NCBI GenBank assembly: GCA_016795485.1
Contig: JAEUHM010000048.1
Coordinates: 1 to 64,000 of the forward strand
DNA length: 64,000 nucleotides
From: Verrucomicrobiaceae bacterium
GTDB taxonomy: Bacteria; Verrucomicrobiota; Verrucomicrobiia; Verrucomicrobiales; Verrucomicrobiaceae
Direction: 5' to 3'
The translations under genes were made by a program, and so were the position numbers. The notes under the pieces are model-generated. The model was not told the origin of the DNA. It made no database searches and saw only the letters and a list, made by a program, of their open reading frames with translations. Position 1 is the stretch's first letter. Every line of letters begins with the position of its first letter. Positions 44,601 to 52,106 of this stretch are shown one piece after another.

Positions 44601-44933
44601 GTGGTCGCAATGCCTGAGACAATAAAAGCGATTCAGGGATTTGATCGCAGTCAGGTCAAGTTCCTGGCGCTGAATCAGGGCGAGCCCGAAAACGTCGTGA
44701 GGCCTTTTCTCGAACGTCGGGGCTGGACGATGGATGTAGCGCTAGATCTGCAGCAAAAAGTGGGTGAAGCCTATGGCGTAGAAGCGATCCCATTCACTGT
44801 TGTCGTGGGGCGCGATGGCAATGTCGTTTGGACTCATAGCGGCACGGGTGGAGGCGATGCGGCCAAGCTCACCGCAGCGATCCAGCAGGCTCTTGCGGCC
44901 AGACCGCCAGACCGCCAGCAACTCCCTGAGTGA
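41682..44933 (+). CDS. large secreted repeat protein with C-terminal TlpA-like thioredoxin domain
   Basis: A 1083-residue exported protein (signal about residues 1-25). By eye there are about eight copies of a 40-45 residue beta motif built as hydrophobic-x-x-GG/DG-x-hydrophobic-x-G-x-hydrophobic, then a variable stretch and Ile-Pro-x-x-x-Val/Leu, at about 66-120, 131-176, 362-405, 417-462, 480-525, 537-582, 789-835 and 853-900. Two larger beta-sandwich blocks resembling laminin-G/concanavalin modules lie between repeats 2 and 3 and between 6 and 7. The C-terminal 150 residues are a TlpA/ResA-type thioredoxin with the active site WCGPC (about residue 967) in VVLDFWATWCGPCVVAMPE. It is the last gene of the operon and is followed by a terminator. 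A redox or thiol-transfer role in the periplasm is plausible. Confidence 0.88.
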   Translation: MSGRRFQSAILCLSTLLIATGSQGQGVIELNRNGIPMVGGGVIVNGVLRSTTSLRSNHPESDIRHPRLVWKNGEVMEGNLQAADDKTLRWRAESHEPAWRGDLFAEPMRLDLGALRRVDFPKAFLPPPIEPFAIALANGDRLFADIVGATESGLVTTSRRHGPLTIALSSVVSITRLKDEQVIYSGPTALNGWRQIDADRANLEPKFAIGEQGGLKITGWNRSAFLALELPDRGELRIQLTSSSRPGFAIGFTRSNSAGLFVETWSDELVIAEVNGFVPVKTLTEADTSIDLRVVWDKAAGRTAVHDWSGKRLAEIPLHLGVSSVPGVLIKNKRGDLTVKHLSVRKWDGTALLPLGGDESLVELTDGKVIKGELTAGQNGTDFQVRSTEGLLTPLSIEQLRSYRRPLPAPVARSVTRIEYDDGTLISGDLASIHADVASVKSELSPQPLTSRLEGAARIKLEEKGVDSAPMEPPVEKQFRLVVGTHSLAGQIEGTGSDTLMWRPTGALSSVALLTDRGAFDIQGPTVELKPEQSSPAVFILKGGQLLPGTLQSVSDEGVKLSSPFASVKELAAAHLHAIHFRDLAMLRPRGLDDPSWRLVKGNELDVERKGAALLLKNRAKYGHPSILSGDEIRFTFNTPENYGAMAVELFKDDVNSTQRAGTLHLMRSGNQFWCAIERADGQSRSSDYVGNIKPGPVKLLLLIRDGMMEVRANGTPLVNAALPNTDRKGQALTFGSSEMWGGGQSTTLEVSDFQVIARPDHLPMPAIDEKSRDMALTVPRFRKENQPRHLLLAPNGDVLRGKIESINADKLVFLSGLESMEIPLKRVQSALWLQPPVEKSTEQPPATAETGVYHLMLHDGGRFSLKVDRFDADSLHGTSEVLGECTVPYQVISMIRNAAIPPTAALAAYAGWQLKPAPEPVLPENGGQSSPLLGKPAPPFTIQRLGSVPFDLQQERGKVVVLDFWATWCGPCVVAMPETIKAIQGFDRSQVKFLALNQGEPENVVRPFLERRGWTMDVALDLQQKVGEAYGVEAIPFTVVVGRDGNVVWTHSGTGGGDAAKLTAAIQQALAARPPDRQQLPE

Positions 44934-44949
44934 CTTGCTGCGGTTTTTT
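44912..44949 (+). terminator. rho-independent terminator of the exported operon
   Basis: CCGCCAGCAA (44912-44921) pairs with TTGCTGCGG (44935-44943), with one bulged C, around a 13-nt loop, followed by TTTTTT at 44944-44949. The stem overlaps the last codons and stop of the 1083-residue gene. Confidence 0.72.
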
Positions 44950-44954
44950 GGCCT

Positions 44955-45941
44955 TTAGAACTTTAGCAGCACTTTACCGCCACGACTGTCACTGCTTGCC
45001 CTGGAAAGCGCTTCTTGGTGCCTCTCCAACGGGTAGACATGGTCCACAGCGGTTTTGAGTGAGCCTCGATGAGTCATCTCGGCCAGTGGATGCAATACAT
45101 CAAACCATTCATCAGGTGTAGCGTGCTCCAGCCAGCGGGTGATCCACAGGCCACGCAAGATCAGGTTCTTGAAGATCAAAAACTTGTTGGGCACCTTCAT
45201 GCTTCTCTTGCTCATGGCACCATAGGTGACCAGTGTGCCTTCCGGTGAGAGCATCTCCATGAGCCGAATGGCGCTATCGCTTCCAACCGCATTTCCAGCG
45301 AGTTTAGCTTCCTTGCCTCCTAGGATGATGCGTGCGGCTGTGATTGCGTTGTCATCATCAATCAGCATCTCATCTGCTCCCAGAGCCTTGAGTTCAGGAA
45401 TCAACTCAGGGCGCCTAACGAGATTCAGCGTTCTTAACCCAAGTTTCTTCGCAACCTGAATCACACTTCGGCCTACTCCTGAGTTGGCAGCGTTCTGGAG
45501 CACCCAGTCGCCCGGCTCAAGCGCCACAAAGTGATGCAGGAAGTGCCAAGCCGTGACTGGATTGACCCGCAACATACTCGCCTGAGCCAGATCGGTGCCC
45601 TCTGGAAGCTTGGCAAAGAACTGGGCTTCGGCGGTGAGATGCTCAGCCCAACAACCAGCTCCGACAAGGGGAATGACTGCATCACCCGCCTGAAGAGAGG
45701 AAACCTCTGCACCTGTTTCTATCACGATTCCGGCAGACTCATGACCGGGGATGGCTGGTGGGTGTGATGGACGACCATAGTTGCCCTGAATGAAGTTTAG
45801 GTCTGCTGGATTGATGGGCGCGAAGTGCGTTTTCATTCGTACTTCGTTGGGCTTCAGCGGTGCCAGTTCGCGTTCGCCAATCTCCACGACCTGCTGGGGA
45901 TCACCGGTCTGCTTGAAAACAAGATAACGTGACTTCATCAC
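44955..45941 (-). CDS. MDR-family oxidoreductase, MECR-like enoyl thioester reductase
   Basis: A 328-residue NADPH-dependent medium-chain dehydrogenase/reductase without catalytic zinc. INPADLNFIQGNYGRPSHPPAIPGHESAG at residues 42-70 and VLQNAANSGVGRSVIQVAKKLGLRTLNLVR at about 146-175 match mitochondrial/bacterial trans-2-enoyl-CoA/ACP reductase (MECR/ETR). The predicted reaction is reduction of trans-2-enoyl thioesters in fatty acid synthesis. Other quinone-reductase-like roles remain possible. It overlaps the upstream methyltransferase gene by 4 bp. Confidence 0.9.
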   Translation of the reverse strand: MMKSRYLVFKQTGDPQQVVEIGERELAPLKPNEVRMKTHFAPINPADLNFIQGNYGRPSHPPAIPGHESAGIVIETGAEVSSLQAGDAVIPLVGAGCWAEHLTAEAQFFAKLPEGTDLAQASMLRVNPVTAWHFLHHFVALEPGDWVLQNAANSGVGRSVIQVAKKLGLRTLNLVRRPELIPELKALGADEMLIDDDNAITAARIILGGKEAKLAGNAVGSDSAIRLMEMLSPEGTLVTYGAMSKRSMKVPNKFLIFKNLILRGLWITRWLEHATPDEWFDVLHPLAEMTHRGSLKTAVDHVYPLERHQEALSRASSDSRGGKVLLKF

Positions 45942-47101
45942 CAGCCTCCAACGATCTCAAATGCATATCCTCTCAAATACTCTGTCTCAGGCATCCCGAG
46001 AATGATCGGGTGGTCTGCCCTTTGGCGATAGGTATCGATGAGCCGGAGCTTCCTCCGCGCATCCACCGCAGCGTCACCGATCATTGTGTAGAAATCACCG
46101 GTGCTGATGTGATGGGAGCAACTGAAAGTGGCGAGGATACCTCCAGGAGGGAGCATCTTCATGGCGCGTAAATGGATTTCCTTATAGCCGCGCAGTGCGT
46201 CATTCACCGAGCCTTTGGTGCGGGTGAATGAGGGGGGATCTAACACGATCAAATCGCTCGTCTCATTCTTGGATTCAGCCTCCTTGAGGTAATCAAACAC
46301 GTTGGCGGCCTTCCAGTCGATATTCAGAGACGATGAGTTGACGGCCGCTGATGCCAAAGCTGATTCGCTGGAATCAACGCCCAACACTGACGCGGCACCC
46401 GCTTGAGCACACGCTTGCGCAAAGCCTCCTTGATTGCAAAAGCAGTCGATCACCCGCTTGCCTTTGGCCCAGCGCGCTACGGAACTGTAGTTGTCGATCT
46501 GGTCGAGGTAGAGCCCAGTCTTTTGCCCGTCCCAGACATCGATCTGAAACGTCATACCTGCCGTTTGGAGAGAGAATGGCGCAGGCTGGCTGCCATGAAG
46601 CATCTTTTTCTCGCAATCCATCCCTTCTGCCCTTCTCACAGCAACTTCGTTGCGTGCGGTGATGGTTTGTGGGCTGAACACTTGTTTGATGGCTTCTACG
46701 ATCAAGTCTTCCCGCAGACTCATGGCAAGCGTGAGAGTCTGGATCACGACATGGTCACCATATCTGTCAACGATCAGCCCTGGCACGCCATCCGACTCAC
46801 TCCAGACTACACGGCAGAGCGTGGTGTCGATTCCAAGACGCTGACGGAGTTTCCAAGCGCGCTCGATTCGGCGGACAAAAAACTCGGCGTCAAGGTCCTG
46901 CCGACGGAAGGAAAACCTTCGAGCGATGATTTGAGACTTCGGATTGAAGATGGCACTGCCCAAAGGCCGCCCACGAACATCCTTAAGCGTGACGACATCA
47001 CCTGGCTCGGGATCACCGGAACGGATTTTGACATCGGTGGCATAAACCCACTCATGGCCATGAAACAGGCGTGAGCGAGGCTGAACGACGAGTGATCCCA
47101 T
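45938..47101 (-). CDS. class I SAM-dependent rRNA methyltransferase, RlmI-like
   Basis: A 387-residue protein of the RlmI/RlmK-type 5-methylcytosine methyltransferase class. An N-terminal PUA domain (LVVQPRSRLFHGHEWVYATDV) is followed by an EEHEE-like region and a Rossmann domain: QKTGLYLDQIDNYSSVARWA, VIDCFCNQGGFAQACAQAGA (SAM binding) and LIVLDPPSFTRTKGSVNDA with the DPPSF motif. ILATFSCSHHIS carries the Cys typical of this family. The target in E. coli RlmI is 23S rRNA C1962; the target here is assumed, not shown. It lies 36 bp downstream of the NagB fusion gene. Confidence 0.93.
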   Translation of the reverse strand: MGSLVVQPRSRLFHGHEWVYATDVKIRSGDPEPGDVVTLKDVRGRPLGSAIFNPKSQIIARRFSFRRQDLDAEFFVRRIERAWKLRQRLGIDTTLCRVVWSESDGVPGLIVDRYGDHVVIQTLTLAMSLREDLIVEAIKQVFSPQTITARNEVAVRRAEGMDCEKKMLHGSQPAPFSLQTAGMTFQIDVWDGQKTGLYLDQIDNYSSVARWAKGKRVIDCFCNQGGFAQACAQAGAASVLGVDSSESALASAAVNSSSLNIDWKAANVFDYLKEAESKNETSDLIVLDPPSFTRTKGSVNDALRGYKEIHLRAMKMLPPGGILATFSCSHHISTGDFYTMIGDAAVDARRKLRLIDTYRQRADHPIILGMPETEYLRGYAFEIVGGW

Positions 47102-47137
47102 GAGTATGCTAAGCGAGGAGTGAAGACGAGAACGTGG

Positions 47138-49030
47138 TCAGGCCCCAGCACGTGCGCGCTGGAAGGCCTCCATGGCTTCATACTCTGCGAGACCGAGGCT
47201 GTCGTAAAGTTTCGCTGTGTTCTGGTTCGTGATTGGCATGTTTTGCTCCAAACTGGACAAGCTCTGGAAACAAGACATCGCACGGCGCTTACGGTCCAAC
47301 TGAGCGGGCGACAACGGCAGAGACATGTCGATCTCGTGCGGTTCGAGCGCCTTTTCCTTGCTGCGGTAGAGCCACATAGTGCACGCCCCGATCCAGTCAT
47401 CTTTGGAACAATTAGCCAAAGCCTCGCGAATCAGCTTGTAAGTCAGAGACGGCACCGAAGAAGGGTCAGCAGCATCACCGGTCACGTAGATTTGGTGTGG
47501 GCGAAAATCTTTGATACAAGCATGAACGGCATCGGCATCGGCTTTGGACGTCTTGAAACGCCTGTAGCGACCTGCCTCATAGAAGGGAAGGTCCATGAAA
47601 GTGATCTCCTTTGACGAAAGGCCCACCGAGGCCGCCGCATCCCGTAGTTCACCACGCAGAATGAGCGCTTTGAGTCTTCTAAGCACAGGCGGGTCTTCGC
47701 CAAACTCGCCCTTCTCCGTGATGATGTTGAGGAGGCTCTGCGAGTATGACTTTTGTTCTGCCCATTGGGCAGGTTTGCTATCAGTCATCGACAGTTCCAG
47801 AAGGGTGGAGGCAAAGTTGTCCGCCGCCGCATCAGGGACGCGCAGTGAGCCTGAAGTCAGCGCCACAAGCTTGACCGTGTGGCCCTGTTCACGAAGTCGA
47901 TCAATCGTGCCGCCGATGGCGATAAGCGCGTCCTGAGGCTCCGGTGAAAACACGAGCACCCTCTTTGGGAACGGCTGGGCGCGCTCGGGTCGGTAGGTGT
48001 CATCCGCATCTGGTTTGCCACCTGGCCAGCCCGTGATGGTGTGCTGGAGGCGATTGAAGATGCGGATGTTGAGCTGATAAGCTGGGCCTTGCTCTGAAAG
48101 CAAATCCGATAGGCCGTTTTCGTTGTAGTCCTCATCCACCAACTTCAAAACGGGACGCCCAAGCCGTGCTGATTGCCAGCAGACGGCCCGTTGAGTCTCC
48201 TGAGGTGTCCAGGACACAGGCCCGACCAACCAAGGAAGCTTCAAGCGCGTGAGTTCGCTGGCGGCTCCAGTGTCCAAGAAGAATCGAGCATCTGAATGCT
48301 CCTGAAGGAATGAAGCCGAAATCGCATCCGTCACTTCTCCTTCAACTGCTTTGGCCACGATGCCTGCCTTGTTTTCTCCCCAGGCCATCAGCACCAGCTT
48401 GCGGGCACGTAAGATCGTTCCAACCCCCATGGTGATGGCGAAGTGAGGCACGTTTTGCTCACCCCGGAAGTCCGCAGCAGCGTCTTGCCGTGTGATGCGG
48501 TCCAAGGTGATACGTCGCGTCAGCGAGTCGCGACTTGAGCCTGGTTCGTTGAAACCGATGTGGCCCGTCCGACCGATACCGAGGATCTGTAAATCGACGC
48601 CACCGAGTTTGTCGATCGAGTCCTCGTAGTCGCGGCAATGAGCGAAAACACGGTCTCCCGGCACGGTGCCGCTTGGTATGTGAATGTTCTCCTTCGGGAT
48701 GTCGATGTGATCAAAGAGCTGATCCGCCATGAAGCGGGCATAACTCTCTGGGTGGGTGGGCTCCAGGCCGTAGTATTCGTCCAGGTTGAAAGTGTGGACG
48801 TTCTTGAAGCTAAGACCTTCTTCTTTGTGTAGGCGGATCAGTTCGCGATAAAAGGGCACGGGTGTCGAGCCTGTCGCCATTCCCAGCACGGCAGGGCGGC
48901 CTTTGGCGTTCTTTTGCTCAATCAGCTCTCGCACTTCCCGTGCGAGGGCGGCTGCGGCTTCGGACGATGTGGTGAAAACGACGGTTGGGACTTTCTCAAA
49001 GGCCTCTGAGGCAGTTCTGCGGCTGGACAT
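47138..49030 (-). CDS. nagB: glucosamine-6-phosphate deaminase NagB fused to a degenerate PIG-L domain
   Basis: A 630-residue protein. Residues 18-270 are the NagB isomerase/deaminase, which converts glucosamine 6-phosphate to fructose 6-phosphate and ammonia: FNLDEYYGL with the Asp at 84 and GIGRTGHIGFNEPGSS at 151-166 (the Asp found before Gly-His in E. coli NagB is Thr here, as I recall for fused homologues). From about residue 355 a PIG-L/LmbE-like domain follows, as in Bacteroidetes fusions, but its zinc motif His-Pro-Asp-Asp reads EPQD (364-367), and the second metal block around 522-530 reads DPSSVPSLT without His. The deacetylase half is probably inactive. It is divergent from xylA. 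Confidence 0.9.
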   Translation of the reverse strand: MSSRRTASEAFEKVPTVVFTTSSEAAAALAREVRELIEQKNAKGRPAVLGMATGSTPVPFYRELIRLHKEEGLSFKNVHTFNLDEYYGLEPTHPESYARFMADQLFDHIDIPKENIHIPSGTVPGDRVFAHCRDYEDSIDKLGGVDLQILGIGRTGHIGFNEPGSSRDSLTRRITLDRITRQDAAADFRGEQNVPHFAITMGVGTILRARKLVLMAWGENKAGIVAKAVEGEVTDAISASFLQEHSDARFFLDTGAASELTRLKLPWLVGPVSWTPQETQRAVCWQSARLGRPVLKLVDEDYNENGLSDLLSEQGPAYQLNIRIFNRLQHTITGWPGGKPDADDTYRPERAQPFPKRVLVFSPEPQDALIAIGGTIDRLREQGHTVKLVALTSGSLRVPDAAADNFASTLLELSMTDSKPAQWAEQKSYSQSLLNIITEKGEFGEDPPVLRRLKALILRGELRDAAASVGLSSKEITFMDLPFYEAGRYRRFKTSKADADAVHACIKDFRPHQIYVTGDAADPSSVPSLTYKLIREALANCSKDDWIGACTMWLYRSKEKALEPHEIDMSLPLSPAQLDRKRRAMSCFQSLSSLEQNMPITNQNTAKLYDSLGLAEYEAMEAFQRARAGA

Positions 49031-49171
49031 GGGCTAAAGGTGGCAGGTAGAGGGGGGCGGTCAAGCACAGCCGTTTTGACCGAATCTTAACAAACTTTGG
49101 CAGTTGATCACCAAACAAACCTTTGGCCTTATGTTGTATTGTGTAACCATCTCCAACCGTAAACCAACCGC

Positions 49172-50488
49172 ATGAGCCAAGAACATTTCCCAGGAATCAA
49201 AAAAATCGCCTACGAGGGTCCAAACACCAAGAACCGTCTCGCATTCCGCCACTACAATCCGGATGAGATCGTTGGCAAAAAGAAGATGAAGGATCACCTC
49301 CGCTTCTCCATGGCCTACTGGCACGCCATGAAGAACCCTTTAGGTGATCCATTCGGCGGTGGCACTCGTCAGCGCCCTTGGGATGACGGAAGCGACAGCG
49401 TGGAAAATGCCAAGCGCGTGGCTGATGCGGGCTTTGAGTTCATGCAGAAGCTGAGCTTGGATTACTACTGCTTTCATGATCGTGATGTGGCTCCAGAGCT
49501 CGGTGACCTTCAGGCCAGCAATGACGCTTTGGATGCTGTTGCCGATCATTTGAAGAAGTTGCAAAAGCAAACCGGCATCAAACTCCTCTGGGGCACTGCC
49601 TGCCTCTTCTCCCATCCTCGCTACATGCAGGGAGCCGCTACCAGCCCGAATGCCGATGTCTATGCGATCGCTGCGGCACAGGTGAAGAAGGCCATGGATG
49701 TCACGCATCGTCTTGGTGGTCTTGGTTACACCTTCTGGGGTGGACGTGAGGGCTACTCGACCTTGCTCAACACGGACATGAAGCGTGAACTGGCCAATCT
49801 TGCCCACTTCCTGCACATGGCAGTCGACTACAAGAAAAAGATTGGCTTCAAAGGACAGTTCTACATTGAACCCAAGCCTCGGGAGCCTTCCACTCACCAA
49901 TACGACAGTGATGCGGCAGCATGCTTGAACTTCTTGCGTGAGTTTAACCTCCTTGACCACTTCAAACTCAACATCGAGACCAACCACGCCACTCTGGCAC
50001 TCCATCGTGTAGAGCATGAACTCAATGTAGCTGCCAATGCGGGTGCTTTGGGAAGCATCGATGCGAACACCGGTGATGAACTCATTGGCTGGGACACTGA
50101 CCAGTTTCCAACCAACATCTACATGACCACTCAGATGATGCTTCAGTTGCTGCGTGCAGGTGGATTCAAGACTGGCGGCATGAACTTTGACGCCAAGGTG
50201 CGTCGTGAGAGCCATGAGCCTATTGATCTTTTCCACGCGCACATCGGCGGCATGGATGCCTTTGCACGTGGGCTCAAGATTGCGCATCGCATCATTCAAG
50301 ACGGTGATTTGGATCGCTTCGTGAAGACTCGTTACGCCACCTTCGATTCAGGCATCGGCAAGACGGTTACAGCCAAGAAGGCGACCTTTGAGTCCCTTGA
50401 GAAGCACGCCCTCAAGCTTGGAGATGTGGTTCCCGCCAGCGGTCGTCAGGAGATGCTGGAGAACCTCATCAACGACTACATGGATTAA
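49172..50488 (+). CDS. xylA: xylose isomerase
   Basis: A 438-residue class II xylose isomerase that converts D-xylose to D-xylulose (and glucose to fructose) in the cytoplasm. Conserved blocks: [33 protein letters not shown] with the active-site His, [32 protein letters not shown] with the metal-ligand Glu and the Lys of the PKPxEP motif (Arg replaces Lys at the next variable position), [31 protein letters not shown], and [10 protein letters not shown]. No xylulokinase gene is next to it. The 141 bp to the divergent nagB hold the promoters of both genes but I see no convincing operator. Confidence 0.96.
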   Translation: MSQEHFPGIKKIAYEGPNTKNRLAFRHYNPDEIVGKKKMKDHLRFSMAYWHAMKNPLGDPFGGGTRQRPWDDGSDSVENAKRVADAGFEFMQKLSLDYYCFHDRDVAPELGDLQASNDALDAVADHLKKLQKQTGIKLLWGTACLFSHPRYMQGAATSPNADVYAIAAAQVKKAMDVTHRLGGLGYTFWGGREGYSTLLNTDMKRELANLAHFLHMAVDYKKKIGFKGQFYIEPKPREPSTHQYDSDAAACLNFLREFNLLDHFKLNIETNHATLALHRVEHELNVAANAGALGSIDANTGDELIGWDTDQFPTNIYMTTQMMLQLLRAGGFKTGGMNFDAKVRRESHEPIDLFHAHIGGMDAFARGLKIAHRIIQDGDLDRFVKTRYATFDSGIGKTVTAKKATFESLEKHALKLGDVVPASGRQEMLENLINDYMD

Positions 50489-52003
50489 TCACGGTCCGCG
50501 CAAATACACCGCGTAGACTTTAGCTTTGCTCCCCACCGGATACTGGACTCTCAGGGCCAGTTTTTGGTCGGGGGGCAATTTTCTTGGCCACTTCAGGGTC
50601 ACATGCACGCCATTGTCAGTTACCTGAGACGTGTATCCATCGAGTGGCCGATCCAGGTGATCCAAGAGTTGCACGTTCAATGGTGATTCACTGCTGACAC
50701 CGTCAACGTTCAAGGCGATCTCTTTGGCATTGAAAGGCTCTGTGATGAAATGGGCATCATTGTCATCTTCCTTAGCTTCTAGACAACCAAAGCCATCTCG
50801 CCGCAGAGTCGCCAATCCGATCTCCATGTTGGTGAGTTTGCCCGCAGTATCCCAGTGCGAGTACCAGATCATCGTTTTTTCGCCTTCATTCACAAAAGCG
50901 TGGCCTTGAAGGATAGCCACGTCATCCCAGGCTCCAGGCACCCCGCGAGCGATGACTTTATGCCCTGGAACAGGCTCACGAAAACGGACGCCGTCGTTGC
51001 TAATGATCAGGCCAAGATCAATCCTCACGCCTAGATTCCAGCTAGCACCCTTTGGCGGTTTCTCCTCGGCATCCTGCCACATTCCGTGAAGGCCGACCAT
51101 CACATTGCCTCGGTTCCAGAGGCCTGCTCCCATGTGCATTTGCTGTCCCTCAATGGGCGGATTGGCAGCCTGCCCAGGTCGAACGTATGCTCTCGCTTTA
51201 GCTCGGGACCAAGCTTTGAAATCGGGCGAGCGATAAGCCAGCATATCGCGTCCCGTGTCCGATCCATCAGGCCGCCAAGACCACGGGCTAAGCAATTGCC
51301 CAGTGGCGTAGTAGAAGTCGCCAAATCGATACAGACTGCTGACTTCAAAACGCTCACCACCAGCATTGGCGGGGCGGTCACCCACACATTTCCATCGAAG
51401 ACCATCAGCACTCGTAGCGGTGATGAAGGCACCCACACGGCGCTCCTTCACACCGATTTGACTCATGCCGCCCTTGATGTCGTCGTAGGGCATGTGTGCA
51501 ATGAAAGCACACTTGTATCGCTGCGAGGGATCGGGTTCATCGGGTTCATAAAGCACCGAAAGAAAGTCATTGATGCGTGTCATCGAGTATGGCTCACCCT
51601 CAATGAGGCAGATGTTGTTTGCTTTATTACCGTTGTGTTCGACTAAGCCCAACTCCGGCTTACTCCAAGTGATGCCGTCCTTGCTCTCGGCATAGCACAT
51701 CGGACGCCACCAACCTGGAGCTTGGCCAGACTTGTTCTCAGTCTCAACCATTCCGAGATACCACATGCGAAACTTGCCGTCTTGTTTTAGCACCGTCCCA
51801 TACAGGATCGCGTGACCGTGGTCTGCAGAGCCTGTGGGCCCGCGTTTCAAGACTGGATTGCCAGGATGCTTGTCTGCCGTTGTCAGCGTCAGCTTCAAGT
51901 TGTGCTGCCAGGCGATGTTTTGATCATCAAAGGCGAAGAATACCTTCTCGTCTGCCGGTAGCGCGGTCGTGAATAAGGCAAGTGGCAGCAGAAGTCGAAT
52001 CAT
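50489..52003 (-). CDS. exported beta-propeller protein, glycoside-hydrolase-like
   Basis: A 504-residue exported protein with signal peptide MIRLLLPLALFTTALPADEK. Repeated strand pairs with Trp/Tyr and Asp (FRMWYLGM, MCYAESKDGITWSKPELGLVE, AFITATSADGLRWKCVGD, YATGQLL, IISNDGVRFREPVPGH, MIWYSHWD) are typical of the five-bladed propeller of GH32/GH43/GH68/GH130 and of related unknown secreted proteins of Planctomycetes and Verrucomicrobia. I cannot place it in one GH family or point to catalytic acids. The start at 52003 puts the signal first and lies downstream of the terminator of the next gene, which rules out the longer frame to 52081. It is convergent with xylA with no bases between the stops. 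Confidence 0.83.
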   Translation of the reverse strand: MIRLLLPLALFTTALPADEKVFFAFDDQNIAWQHNLKLTLTTADKHPGNPVLKRGPTGSADHGHAILYGTVLKQDGKFRMWYLGMVETENKSGQAPGWWRPMCYAESKDGITWSKPELGLVEHNGNKANNICLIEGEPYSMTRINDFLSVLYEPDEPDPSQRYKCAFIAHMPYDDIKGGMSQIGVKERRVGAFITATSADGLRWKCVGDRPANAGGERFEVSSLYRFGDFYYATGQLLSPWSWRPDGSDTGRDMLAYRSPDFKAWSRAKARAYVRPGQAANPPIEGQQMHMGAGLWNRGNVMVGLHGMWQDAEEKPPKGASWNLGVRIDLGLIISNDGVRFREPVPGHKVIARGVPGAWDDVAILQGHAFVNEGEKTMIWYSHWDTAGKLTNMEIGLATLRRDGFGCLEAKEDDNDAHFITEPFNAKEIALNVDGVSSESPLNVQLLDHLDRPLDGYTSQVTDNGVHVTLKWPRKLPPDQKLALRVQYPVGSKAKVYAVYLRGP

Positions 52004-52051
52004 GCTCTCACCTACGCACACCCAGGCCCACACTCTGTCGAGTTTGGACAC

Positions 52052-52090
52052 AAAAAACCTGCGGGTCGCTCTGGTGAGCAACCCGCAGGT
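52052..52090 (-). terminator. rho-independent terminator of the Gfo/Idh/MocA gene
   Basis: ACCTGCGGGT (52057-52066) and ACCCGCAGGT (52081-52090) form a perfect 10-bp stem with a 14-nt loop; on the minus strand a U run follows (the A-run at 52052-52057). It lies 17 bp past the stop at 52107. Confidence 0.92.
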
Positions 52091-52106
52091 CTATATAAAT
52101 GAATGC

